15,156 nt of DNA from Planctomycetota bacterium (GTDB taxonomy: Bacteria; Planctomycetota; Brocadiia; Brocadiales; Bathyanammoxibiaceae), in NCBI GenBank assembly GCA_030598065.1, contig JAUVQR010000011.1, positions 1 to 15,156 on the forward strand, written 5' to 3'. The translations under genes were made by a program, and so were the position numbers. Under the pieces are notes generated by a model, which worked only from the letters and a program-made list of their open reading frames with translations, was not told the DNA's origin and searched no databases. Shown in pieces: positions 1-7,345 of this stretch. Positions within the stretch are counted from its first letter, which is position 1. Every line of letters begins with the position of its first letter.

Positions 1-5
1 CCCAC

Positions 6-49
6 CTCAATCCTCCCCCCCTCAATCCTCCCCCCCTCAATGGGGAGGA
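6..49. repeat. 15-bp tandem repeat ending in an inverted copy
   Basis: Two identical 15-bp units (CTCAATCCTCCCCCC) lie at 6-20 and 21-35, and a third begins at 36-41. The next bases, GGGGAGGA at 42-49, are the reverse complement of TCCTCCCC at 26-33, so the last unit can fold into an 8-bp stem with an 8-base loop. This resembles the end of a small intergenic palindromic repeat cut by the window edge. Bases 50-194 show no gene that I can support. Confidence 0.6.
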
Positions 50-194
50 AAGAACGGCTAAAAAGCTCCAGCATATTGCACTATTTCTTTGAGAAAAAAT
101 ACACCCATGATTTTATCACAAAGAACGGGAGGCACAAGGGGAGGGTTGGTTAGCAGCTATTTTTGTGCGGGTATCTTGATGAACCGGCCGTAAA

Positions 195-212
195 GGCAAT
201 TCATGAATTGCC
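195..212. repeat. 18-bp perfect palindrome
   Basis: GGCAATTCATGAATTGCC is fully self-complementary. It lies 20 bases beyond the stop codon of the last gene of the minus-strand membrane operon. On that strand it is followed by only three T residues, so it is a weak candidate for a terminator. It fits better with the other short palindromic repeats in this window. Confidence 0.6.
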
Positions 213-231
213 CATACATTAATCACATACG

Positions 232-975
232 TCAATGCAGCACCCCCAGCCAGTCTTTCAGCAGGAATATCATGCGGCCTATCAATAAACTCATACGGCC
301 CATGACGGTGTAGCCGAACGAGGCGCCGAAGCTTACCATCAGGAAATATATACCTATCTTGGAGGCGACGCCCACCGGGCCCTTGTGCTCGACCGAGAAG
401 AGAAAATATAGCAGGACGGTAACGACCCCCACCAGTATGAAGATGCCGTTCACGCTGGCGTATACCGATTCGCCGCCGTAGAACAGGGGACGCATCGACG
501 GCTCAAGCTGTTTCAGTATAAACGTGTGTATGTAGTTCGGTATTGTCAGCCCGGCCCCCAGTCCCACCATGAAGGCGAACGACCACCGACTCAACCACGA
601 GAGTTGCGTCGATATCCTCAGCAGCATAAAGACGCCCAAGATTAAGGGCACGATTACGATATATTCCGGTTTCGCTGCCTCCGAGAATATCGGCACGAAC
701 AGCGAGTCATAGATGTCCGGCTTCAGGGCGCTGAACCAGGTTATCATGACGGTGTAGCCCAGCGCCACGCCCACGTACAGGTTCTCGGCTATCTTGAAGG
801 CTGGGTTGTCCTTATACAGGAAGCTGTACATGGCCAGGGTAAGCCCCACGGCTATCATGATGCCAAAGCTGTTCCAGTTCACCTCGAAGCTGCCCACCGA
901 GAAGAAGAAGGCGTTTACCGCCACAAAGGTTATCAGCGTCCCGACCAGTATCCAGAAGTCCACTCCCCTTCTCAT
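232..975 (-). CDS. Polytopic membrane protein, last gene of the GlmL-like module
   Basis: I do not recognise a named family. The 247-residue protein is almost entirely hydrophobic, with about seven predicted membrane segments (near residues 7-27, 35-53, 65-85, 104-120, 130-150, 172-194 and 203-225) and no large soluble domain. A short N-terminal Met-Arg-Arg-Gly suggests a cytoplasmic N-terminus. The ATG overlaps the TGA of the preceding gene by 4 bases (ATGA), and purine-rich GGGAGG and GGGGAG stretches just upstream serve as ribosome binding sites; both lie inside the end of the preceding gene. This implies translational coupling with the 281-residue protein. It may be a channel-like or scaffold subunit of a membrane complex, but that is inference from context only. 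Confidence 0.85.
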   Translation of the reverse strand: MRRGVDFWILVGTLITFVAVNAFFFSVGSFEVNWNSFGIMIAVGLTLAMYSFLYKDNPAFKIAENLYVGVALGYTVMITWFSALKPDIYDSLFVPIFSEAAKPEYIVIVPLILGVFMLLRISTQLSWLSRWSFAFMVGLGAGLTIPNYIHTFILKQLEPSMRPLFYGGESVYASVNGIFILVGVVTVLLYFLFSVEHKGPVGVASKIGIYFLMVSFGASFGYTVMGRMSLLIGRMIFLLKDWLGVLH

Positions 976-1817
976 CTCCCCTGCCTCCCTCTGCCCCTGC
1001 GCACGGTGCGGAACCCGCCGCTTGCAAAGAAGACGGCGTTGCTGAAGATGACGAATACCACTACCAGGGCGTGTGTCACGCTCTGCGGCCGCATCCCCTC
1101 GACCGCCTGCGCTGGAAAATCGACCAGCACCTCGTACTCGGCGGCGCCCTTCAGACCGGCCATAAGGCCGTTTATCTGGTCCGAGTCAAGGAACGGGTAG
1201 AGGTCCGGGCCGATGACGGCCGTGCAGCCTGCGGCCATCGGGAACTTGTACTTCTCCTTCCCGAACGCTATCCATGTCTCGACGCTTGCGCCCGCGGCAA
1301 GGTCGATGAAGTAGTCAAGGTCTCTTAGCGACTCAACGCCCTGCAGGGCCGGCAGCGTCCTTGTGTCGTTTCCGTAGAAATCCGTGGGGAACGCGGTGTA
1401 GAGGTTTTCGCCCATGTTTATGATTAGTGAGGCCACTCCGGGCTTATAACCCAGGAAGACGTAGTCTTCCCCCGGCTTCTTGCCGTACTGCTCCGCGATG
1501 GAGACCAGCGCCTGTTCCGCCAGCCCGGTTCCGCCGGGCCATAACGTCAGGCCTATCACCTTTTGATTCTGGCGGTAGGTATGGTGCAACAGGGCGAGGG
1601 CCATCGGTTGTAGCTCCTCCTTGGCCGCCGGGTCGTAGTCGAACGCTATCATAATATGCGACCCCGGAGGCAGGCCCTCTATCTTGTCATATATGTCCTT
1701 TACCGGGGGGGTGGCCGGAATCGGTAGCTGGAAGCTTAACAGCAGCGACACGATGACCGCGATTGCCACCAGGACGAATATTATGCGCCTGTCTATGTTA
1801 ACCAGCTTTTCCAGCAA
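972..1817 (-). CDS. Membrane-anchored protein with extracytoplasmic domain
   Basis: The 281-residue protein has one membrane segment near each end (about 11-29 and 247-267) and a soluble domain of about 215 residues between them. The C-terminal tail is Arg-rich (RRGRGRQGR), which by the positive-inside rule puts both ends in the cytoplasm and the central domain outside. That domain has alternating hydrophobic strands and helices, with Gly/Pro turns such as LWPGGTGLAE near 92-101 and YKPGVASLIINMG near 124-136, suggesting an alpha/beta fold. I cannot assign it to a family. The start is TTG, immediately after the TGA of the preceding gene; a strong GGGGGAGG site lies 7 bases before it. The next gene overlaps by 4 bases, so the three membrane genes are probably made in a fixed ratio. 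Confidence 0.85.
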   Translation of the reverse strand: MLEKLVNIDRRIIFVLVAIAVIVSLLLSFQLPIPATPPVKDIYDKIEGLPPGSHIMIAFDYDPAAKEELQPMALALLHHTYRQNQKVIGLTLWPGGTGLAEQALVSIAEQYGKKPGEDYVFLGYKPGVASLIINMGENLYTAFPTDFYGNDTRTLPALQGVESLRDLDYFIDLAAGASVETWIAFGKEKYKFPMAAGCTAVIGPDLYPFLDSDQINGLMAGLKGAAEYEVLVDFPAQAVEGMRPQSVTHALVVVFVIFSNAVFFASGGFRTVRRGRGRQGR

Positions 1818-2471
1818 TCAGTCGCCTCCCCCAAGGTATTGTCTCTCGATGGCGAAGATTATCTTTACGGAGGTGGCTATTGCGCCCAGGCTTACCCCCA
1901 GCAAGATGCCCCTCTTGGCCGCAAGGTTGGGCACGCTCATTATCCAGTCGGCGGCCACCGGCAGGTGTTCGGATATCAGCGCCCCAAGGGGCACCCTGCC
2001 CAGCATCACTATAATCGCGGCCACCAGCAGCAGGGCGGATTCGACCGTCCTGGCCCTGAACGTCCTGTAGGCGGCCGAGGCCATGAAAAAGGCCAGGATG
2101 GAGAATATTGTGGCTCCGGCGGGGACCTGGACATATATATATAACCAGTCGAACATGGTGTCTTCTTTCTTGTTGAGCCAGAACCCTTCACCCCCGTTGT
2201 AAAGCCCAAAGCCGAGCATCAGCGCGGCCCCGATAAAGACGAAGATGCTGTAACCCCAACCCGCCACCTTGAACCTGATACGGCTGTAGTGGAGATGGAA
2301 GAGACTGTAGGCGCCGATGAACACGGCGAAGCCCGCGATTATCTTGTCCCACCGTGTCATCAGCTCCAGATAATCGTTGGAGAGCTGATGTGGCACGTAG
2401 TACTGGAAGACCATGGATATGCCCAGAACGAAGCATATGACCAGCGGTATAGTCCTTCTCAGCAAATGCAC
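1818..2471 (-). CDS. Six-TM membrane protein of the GlmL-like module
   Basis: A 217-residue hydrophobic protein of unrecognised family, with about six membrane segments (near 6-26, 44-61, 72-92, 110-133, 144-160 and 185-205). A loop near 93-109 is polar (GGEGFWLNKKEDTMFDW). The start is GTG, with a clear AGGAG site 7 bases upstream. The gene sits 71 bases after the DUF6754-like gene, and its TGA directly abuts the TTG of the 281-residue gene. Its last codons (Gly-Gly-Gly-Asp) encode the ribosome binding site of that next gene. It is presumably a core membrane subunit of the same complex. Confidence 0.85.
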   Translation of the reverse strand: MHLLRRTIPLVICFVLGISMVFQYYVPHQLSNDYLELMTRWDKIIAGFAVFIGAYSLFHLHYSRIRFKVAGWGYSIFVFIGAALMLGFGLYNGGEGFWLNKKEDTMFDWLYIYVQVPAGATIFSILAFFMASAAYRTFRARTVESALLLVAAIIVMLGRVPLGALISEHLPVAADWIMSVPNLAAKRGILLGVSLGAIATSVKIIFAIERQYLGGGD

Positions 2472-2542
2472 GTCTTATCTCCTGCTGTAAAAGTTGTTGC
2501 GCCGTTAGGCGCACACCAATCCCGTATCTAACCGGTTAAGAA

Positions 2543-3967
2543 TTAAAAGCCGGTGAACAGATGCGTCACAAAATTTATGCCCACGCTTGATAGCACGGTC
2601 CCGAAGAACAGCGCCGCTATAATGACCGCCTTGCCGATGTCCTGTGCGCGGAGGCTGCCCATCAGCATAGGCTCCCTTGAGAGGTAGGCGCTTGCGGCGT
2701 ACAGCTCCTCTCCCATCAAGGTGTAGTCGCACGTGGTGATGAAAAACGGTAGCTGTGTGTAGGAGTCCGTGGCGGCTATCTGAATAGCCCCCGTCGAAGC
2801 GCCTGTCTCGGCCAACAGCAGAGACTCGGCGTAAAAGAATCCGATAAAGAAGTTTGCGGCCGTCTTCTCTCTGGTCATTATACCGCTTACCGCGACCACG
2901 TAAGGGAACTGTTCGGAGGCGACCATAACCACGTTGTCCTCGTTGTAGGCGTCCGGCCTTCCGGCCTCCAGATACGACTCCTTCACCACCTCCTGGCTGA
3001 CAGTCAAGACGATGGGGTCGTTATTTACCACCTTGAGGACCGTGTCGTATTCGGCCACCCTGGTCGCAATCCTGCCGAGTATGTTAATGGCCGCCAGGGT
3101 TGATATACTCCCTATGGGTGTCAGTCCGTGGACGAACAGCACCGGCCTGCCCATCTCCGTGGCCCTGCCCAGCGCCTCGTCAACCGCGTCAAGACCGCTT
3201 ATCTTTCTTAGAAACATGCCCGGGTGCCGCCGGGCGTGGGATATGTAGAACAATACCAGCGCGGAAAATGCCAGCATAATCACCAGATTATTTATCTTGG
3301 AGATATTAAACCAGTTGCCCTTGCCACGCACGGACACTACCTTGTCAAGCTCGGCGATGTCACTGCCCCTGGCCATGACCAGTTTAAAATAATAGGTCGC
3401 GCCGTTGTTTTCTTCATTGTTGGCGTCGGGAAAGACCTTCCGTGGCTCAATCTCCACGAAATGAATGTTTCTGTATTTCTTGCGAAAGCCGAATATATGC
3501 GGGGCGTCGCTGGCGTAGCCTGTCGTTGAGACGAAGCCGGCGGCCTTCTCCCAGGGACCGTCTTCGGACCTTGAGATATAGACGATATACTCCACGTCCG
3601 GCGCGTCACTCGGTGAGACGTTCCAGCTGACGCCGATGCTGCCGCCGGAGTCGTCAGGGATGTCAAACGCCTTCAGGCCCCTGGGTAACACCAGGTCCGC
3701 GAATTTCTGTTGCTGTTGTTCCGGTTCCTCGGGCTGGGATTGCTGGAACTCTGATTCTTGTAATTCTGAGCCTATACTCATGTCTTCGGGCGTCACCACG
3801 TCCATGAACTCCTGTTCCTGGTATTGCGCGCCGGCGCCCGTACCGGAAAAGACGACTATCATTGATACGCAGAGCAGAAGTAGTATGGGCCTGACTCTTA
3901 TGCCTTTGCAAGACCATATAAAGAAAGGTGACCGGTTAGCTACCGGTATCACCTGCGCAACCGTCAT
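2543..3967 (-). CDS. DUF6754-like membrane protein with Fn3-like outer domain
   Basis: The frame is open from 4066, but the first 33 residues there are a translated palindromic repeat, so I place the start at ATG 3967 (474 residues). From that start there is a signal-like segment (basic residues, then a hydrophobic run near 26-42, ending Ala-Gly-Ala), a Gln/Glu-rich linker (about 48-88), an Fn3-like beta domain (about 97-215), a membrane helix (about 226-243), an alpha/beta domain (about 250-440) and a C-terminal membrane helix (about 446-466). The alpha/beta domain opens with a conserved-looking stretch (SGLDAVDEALGRATEMGRP), and near its end has DYTLMGEELYAASAYLS. From memory these match DUF6754, an uncharacterised family seen next to GlmL-like genes. 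I see no ribosome binding site for either start. The predicted topology puts Fn3 outside and the DUF domain inside. Confidence 0.8.
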   Translation of the reverse strand: MTVAQVIPVANRSPFFIWSCKGIRVRPILLLLCVSMIVVFSGTGAGAQYQEQEFMDVVTPEDMSIGSELQESEFQQSQPEEPEQQQQKFADLVLPRGLKAFDIPDDSGGSIGVSWNVSPSDAPDVEYIVYISRSEDGPWEKAAGFVSTTGYASDAPHIFGFRKKYRNIHFVEIEPRKVFPDANNEENNGATYYFKLVMARGSDIAELDKVVSVRGKGNWFNISKINNLVIMLAFSALVLFYISHARRHPGMFLRKISGLDAVDEALGRATEMGRPVLFVHGLTPIGSISTLAAINILGRIATRVAEYDTVLKVVNNDPIVLTVSQEVVKESYLEAGRPDAYNEDNVVMVASEQFPYVVAVSGIMTREKTAANFFIGFFYAESLLLAETGASTGAIQIAATDSYTQLPFFITTCDYTLMGEELYAASAYLSREPMLMGSLRAQDIGKAVIIAALFFGTVLSSVGINFVTHLFTGF

Positions 3968-4032
3968 TCTGAGGGAGTGAAACGACCGAAGAATCCGGTG
4001 TCTTAGAGATTCTCCGCTTCGCTCAGAATGAC
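3963..4032. repeat. 70-bp palindromic repeat
   Basis: An 11-bp perfect terminal inverted repeat (GTCATTCTGAG at 3963-3973, CTCAGAATGAC at 4022-4032) encloses imperfect inner arms that include AGAATC and GATTCT. This is the common MITE-like class whose translation contains the strings HSERS and FHSLRMT. It lies between the RnfC-like/KOW gene and the DUF6754-like gene. Its left arm contains the ATG (3965-3967) that I take as the start of the latter. A diverged relative lies at 5283-5361. Confidence 0.75.
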
Positions 4033-4090
4033 ATACGTTATTTGTGTACCTTCCCAGGTCTCTCATTTCAAATCGGTATAAAAAGATGCT

Positions 4091-5239
4091 TTAGAGCTGT
4101 ATCATCTCCACGTTTGCCCGCGGTACGACAACGACAGAGTCATCAGGTAGTCTTATCTCCACCACCCTTACCTTGGTCTCGGTCTCTATTTCCTGTGGTT
4201 GCACCGGCAGGCCCTCAACCCTTCCGATAACCCCGAAATAGGGTTCCCTGATTATTCTTACCATATCACCCGGCTCCATACCACTCTCCGTTTCCGTCTC
4301 AGGCGACTCTCCGGAGGGTTCCGCACCCGCGCCCGCGACCGCGACATCTACGTGGGGGATGATTATTTCCGGCCTCAGGACGCCCGCGCGTATCTGCGTG
4401 GCGCCGTTTATGGAGGTCTTGGCGCCGGCGTTGTTCTTCAGGAGTTCAAACGTCTTTTGGGCCATGTCTATCTCGGAGAAACCCTCCGTAATCACCAGCG
4501 TGAACCCTATCTTCTCCGACCCGGTTATCGCCACTCCCAGGTCGTAGCCCAGTAGTTCTTTGAGGTCCTCGTCAAACAGGCCGCCGACCACAATGCCCTT
4601 AACGCCGACCTTCACCGCCTTTTTCAGCGCGTCCATGCGCACCACCGAGCCGCCGACAAGTATCTTGCCCTTGTGCTCCTTGGTGATGAGGTTTGGCGTC
4701 AACGGTTCGTCAGGTGATTTCACTACCAGCTCGAGAGGGCCGACGGCCTCGCCGCCTACGCCAAAAATGCCCTGGACAAAGGTCGCGACGGTTTCGACCA
4801 CCACCCCTTCCCCCTCCATCACCTCTACCACCTTTCCGTCTATGTAGGCGGGAACCTCAAGGGGATTGGGCGGCTCTCTCAACAGGACCTGTCCTGTGAT
4901 GGTTGATATGCTCTCTATGCTGCCCTTTATGGGTGAAAAACAGGTTGCCTTGAGCCACGAGATGAAGGACTTTGATTCCGCGATTATCTCGTTTTCCTCG
5001 ACGTTGTCGCCTTCCTTCTTGATCATGTATTTGGCCACTTCGCCCGGCGGGATACCGAGGCGTCCGGCCGCGTTGACGGAGAAAACCTTGCCGGGCATGT
5101 CCGTCCTGGCGACTATAGTCTCCGCCTCCACCCTGTCGCCCACGCTGGCGAGCGTCTTGCCGGGCAGTGGAAGGATACGGTTCTTCCTCACCGTCACCCT
5201 GTCAGCAACCCTCAGTCCCGGTGTATATGCGTGCGCCAT
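4091..5239 (-). CDS. RnfC-like barrel-sandwich protein with C-terminal KOW-like domain
   Basis: A soluble 382-residue protein with no signal peptide or membrane segment. The N-terminal half (about 10-150) holds two biotinyl/lipoyl-like barrel segments rich in Gly-Asp turns (GKTLASVGDRVEAETIVAR near 27-45; FSPIKGSIESISTITGQVL near 101-119), like the barrel-sandwich part of RnfC. The middle (about 180-290) is an alpha/beta domain with GKILVGGSVVRMDALKKAV near 191-209. After an acidic linker (about 305-322), the C-terminus (MEPGDMVRIIREPYFGVIGRV, about 321-341, to the end) has a KOW/SH3-like pattern. There is a single cysteine, so it cannot carry the RnfC iron-sulfur clusters. No lipoyl-type lysine motif is evident. 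It lies 252 bases after the GlmL-like gene. It may be a cytoplasmic adaptor between the ATPase and the membrane proteins, which is inference. Confidence 0.8.
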   Translation of the reverse strand: MAHAYTPGLRVADRVTVRKNRILPLPGKTLASVGDRVEAETIVARTDMPGKVFSVNAAGRLGIPPGEVAKYMIKKEGDNVEENEIIAESKSFISWLKATCFSPIKGSIESISTITGQVLLREPPNPLEVPAYIDGKVVEVMEGEGVVVETVATFVQGIFGVGGEAVGPLELVVKSPDEPLTPNLITKEHKGKILVGGSVVRMDALKKAVKVGVKGIVVGGLFDEDLKELLGYDLGVAITGSEKIGFTLVITEGFSEIDMAQKTFELLKNNAGAKTSINGATQIRAGVLRPEIIIPHVDVAVAGAGAEPSGESPETETESGMEPGDMVRIIREPYFGVIGRVEGLPVQPQEIETETKVRVVEIRLPDDSVVVVPRANVEMIQL

Positions 5240-5282
5240 ATTCTTACCCTAAAATCAGCCCTCTGAAAACCTCTGAATAATT

Positions 5283-5361
5283 GTCATTCCTGGCAGCAGG
5301 GGCACGTTGTCCGCCTCAGGCGGATACCCCTACCTGGATTCTTCCCTTCACTCAGAATAAC
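5283..5361. repeat. Degenerate palindromic repeat with nested hairpin
   Basis: GTCATTC near 5283 and CTCAGAATAAC at 5351-5361 are imperfect inverted ends related to the element at 3963-4032, with GGATTCTTC in the right arm. Inside is a perfect hairpin, TCCGCC-TCA-GGCGGA, at 5310-5324. The left arm is truncated compared with the other copy. It lies in the 252-base gap between the GlmL-like and RnfC-like genes. Confidence 0.55.
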
Positions 5362-5374
5362 AAACTGCGTTTGG

Positions 5375-5437
5375 GGGTGCCGCAGGGTTTTAACCCTGCG
5401 AAATAAACGTGCCCAGGGCTGAAGCCATGGGGCACCC
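5375..5437. repeat. Paired-hairpin repeat element
   Basis: Outer inverted ends GGGTGCC (5375-5381) and GGCACCC (5431-5437) enclose two hairpins. The first is CGCAGGGTT-TT-AACCCTGCG at 5381-5400, with a perfect 9-bp stem. The second is CCCAGGGCT-GA-AGCCATGGG at 5412-5431, with one mismatch in 9. The plan (outer inverted ends plus two inner hairpins with 2-base loops) is the same as in the element at 7820-7879, although the stem sequences differ. Confidence 0.65.
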
Positions 5438-5461
5438 ACGAGATGCACCCTACATTATCAA

Positions 5462-5477
5462 GCAGAGCAAGCTCTGC
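5462..5477. repeat. 16-bp hairpin after the GlmL-like gene
   Basis: GCAGAGC-AA-GCTCTGC is a perfect 7-bp stem with a 2-base loop, 14 bases beyond the stop of the GlmL-like gene. On the minus transcript the run of six T residues comes before the stem rather than after it, so this is not a standard terminator. Transcription may continue into the RnfC-like gene. Confidence 0.55.
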
Positions 5478-5491
5478 CACCAGAAAAAAGT

Positions 5492-7345
5492 TTAGGCCGG
5501 GTACGTGTCAAGCGCCTTGGCCCAACTGGTGAGCTGGCGCACCCTTTTGTCCATGGCGTCAGGCATGAACAGCGGCCTGCCCCGGGCGTCAATTACGAGG
5601 CCTACCACGCCTCCCTTCACCTTTTGCTTTATTGCCGAACCCATCCCCCTGCCGACGTCAAAATGCCTTGTGGGGTTGACCTCGACTTCCGCCTCCTGGT
5701 CGGTGGATAGCGGGTACAGCTTCATCTCTCCATAGGTGAGTTCGTCCTGCACCGTCTTGCCGTCAGGCATCTTTATGGTCACCTTGAGGCACTTCTCGCC
5801 CGGCCGCTTTCTGGTGTTGATGACGGCTATGCAGGTGCCCAGGTACACAAGACAGTCCTTGACGAATACCTCCTGGGCGGCATCCGCGCAGATGGTGGAG
5901 AGCACCCCCAGGTGGGGCATCATGAATATGCTGTCGACGGCGATGCGCGTGACGCCCTGCGTCTCAAAGGCGTCTATAAGCATCATCATCGCCTGAGAGC
6001 GTCTCGGTGCGTGCGACAGGACACCCCCGCTTCCTATAAGGAGGTCCAGTTTAAGCATGTCCACCAGCGACTCGTCCTCTTCGGCGCGAAACGCGTGTGA
6101 GATGTCCCTGGCCTTCTGCACGCCTTTCAGTTTGACCGCCAGTGACTTGTGCTGCTCAAACGCCAGCCCCAACGCCTCCCTGGCTATTGCCTGCTCTATC
6201 TTCAACTCCTCAAGGAGCTGGGGGATGGTTGTGGGTCGTATCATCTTGTTCTTTATACGGTTACGCAGGTCCGACTCCTCTATGCTGAACGGAACCCACC
6301 TCATTATGAATTCAATCCCGGCCGAGGCCAACACGTTGGAGACGCTGTAGCTCATACCGAGGTTCGCACTTACCGTACGGGTGAATACGCCGTCGAAGAC
6401 GGAGAACACGTCGGTCGTCGCCCCACCGATGTCAACGCCTACCACGTTTATGTCTTCCATCTTTGCGGCGTTTTCTATTATCGTGCCGACCGCGGCCGGT
6501 GTTGGCATTATCGGCGCGGAGGTAAAACTCATCAGTTTCTTGTAACCCGGCGCGTGGGCCATGACGTGTTCAAGGAATAGCTGTTGTATGGCCTGCCGGG
6601 CTGGCATCAGGTTCTCGGTGTCCAGCGTGGGGCGGATGTTATCCGTTATGTGCAGGCTGGTCTTCTCTTCCAACGTCTCACGGACCCTGTCTCTTGCGTC
6701 CTTGTTGCCGGCATACACTACCGGCAGTTTGAACGTGGTGCCCAGCCTTGCCCTGGGGTTTGCCGCGGCGATATATTCGGCCAGTTCTACCACGTGGGTG
6801 ACGGTGCCGCCGTCGGTACCGCCTGAGAGCAGTATCATGTCGGGACGTATCTGGCGTATGAGTTCAATCCTCTCGTGGGGCATCCTCTTGTCGTTGGAGG
6901 CGATGACGTCGGTGACTATTGCGCCCGCGCCAAGGGCCGCCCGCTCAGCACTCTGGGCGCTCATGGACTTGACCGCGCCCGCTACCATCATCTGCAGCCC
7001 GCCGCCCGCACTGCTGGTGGACACGTAGATGTCAACCCCCTTGTTGCCGCTAGCCGGTATTATTATCCGTTCCCCGTCCAGTATCTTCCTGCCCGACAGC
7101 TCCTCAAGCTCCGTCATGGAGTTGAGCACCCCCCTGGTCACGTCCTCGAATGGGGCCTCAACGGTGGTGGGTGCCTCACCCCGGAAGGTCTGGCGGTATT
7201 CGTTGCCCTTTTTCTCGATAAGGATGGCCTTGGTGGTGGTGCTGCCGCAGTCTGTGGCCAGAATCACGCTGAGTTCGCCGGGAACACCGGCGGGCGTTAC
7301 CGGTGGAGATTCCTGTGCATTATTAGTATTAGTGGTCTTGGCCAT
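5492..7345 (-). CDS. MutL/GlmL-family ASKHA ATPase, without glutamate mutase
   Basis: This 617-residue protein belongs to the MutL/GlmL family (often annotated glutamate mutase L), a BadF/hydantoinase-like ASKHA ATPase thought to act as a reactivating chaperone for cobalamin mutases. Visible motifs are the phosphate-1 loop DCGSTTTK (32-39), SSAGGGLQ (111-118), LLSGGTDGG (172-180), phosphate-2 DIGGATTD (305-312) and IGSGGVLSHAPR (437-448). A beta-rich C-terminal domain runs from about 510 to 600. The first 25 residues are a polar, Pro/Thr-rich tail. GAGGAG 4 bases before the ATG is a good ribosome binding site. The start overlaps the preceding gene by 17 bases. No GlmS, GlmE or B12-binding protein (DxHxxG motif) is encoded nearby; the neighbours are membrane proteins, so it probably energises a different, membrane-linked process. 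Confidence 0.9.
   Translation of the reverse strand: MAKTTNTNNAQESPPVTPAGVPGELSVILATDCGSTTTKAILIEKKGNEYRQTFRGEAPTTVEAPFEDVTRGVLNSMTELEELSGRKILDGERIIIPASGNKGVDIYVSTSSAGGGLQMMVAGAVKSMSAQSAERAALGAGAIVTDVIASNDKRMPHERIELIRQIRPDMILLSGGTDGGTVTHVVELAEYIAAANPRARLGTTFKLPVVYAGNKDARDRVRETLEEKTSLHITDNIRPTLDTENLMPARQAIQQLFLEHVMAHAPGYKKLMSFTSAPIMPTPAAVGTIIENAAKMEDINVVGVDIGGATTDVFSVFDGVFTRTVSANLGMSYSVSNVLASAGIEFIMRWVPFSIEESDLRNRIKNKMIRPTTIPQLLEELKIEQAIAREALGLAFEQHKSLAVKLKGVQKARDISHAFRAEEDESLVDMLKLDLLIGSGGVLSHAPRRSQAMMMLIDAFETQGVTRIAVDSIFMMPHLGVLSTICADAAQEVFVKDCLVYLGTCIAVINTRKRPGEKCLKVTIKMPDGKTVQDELTYGEMKLYPLSTDQEAEVEVNPTRHFDVGRGMGSAIKQKVKGGVVGLVIDARGRPLFMPDAMDKRVRQLTSWAKALDTYPA

Noticed and set aside
6..49. 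CRISPR-like or regulatory repeat array at the left edge
   Set aside because: Only two full 15-bp units with no spacers, of low-complexity C-rich sequence; it is better seen as part of a small intergenic repeat.
195..212. Rho-independent terminator for the membrane operon
   Set aside because: The stem is AT-rich and only three T residues follow it on the minus strand; I list it as a palindrome.
3968..4066. N-terminal 33 residues of the long DUF6754-like frame as real protein
   Set aside because: They are the translation of a palindromic repeat and its flank, they precede a complete signal segment, and there is no ribosome binding site.
4049..4077. Internal promoter before the DUF6754-like gene (TTGAAA, 17 bases, TACACA)
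   Set aside because: The -10 box matches the consensus at only three of six positions, too weak to call.
4091..5239. Electron-transfer subunit RnfC of an Rnf complex
   Set aside because: There is only one cysteine, so no 4Fe-4S motif, and no other Rnf subunit is present.
5492..7345. Part of a glutamate fermentation (glutamate mutase) operon
   Set aside because: No glmS, glmE or methylaspartase gene and no cobalamin-binding motif is seen in the window.
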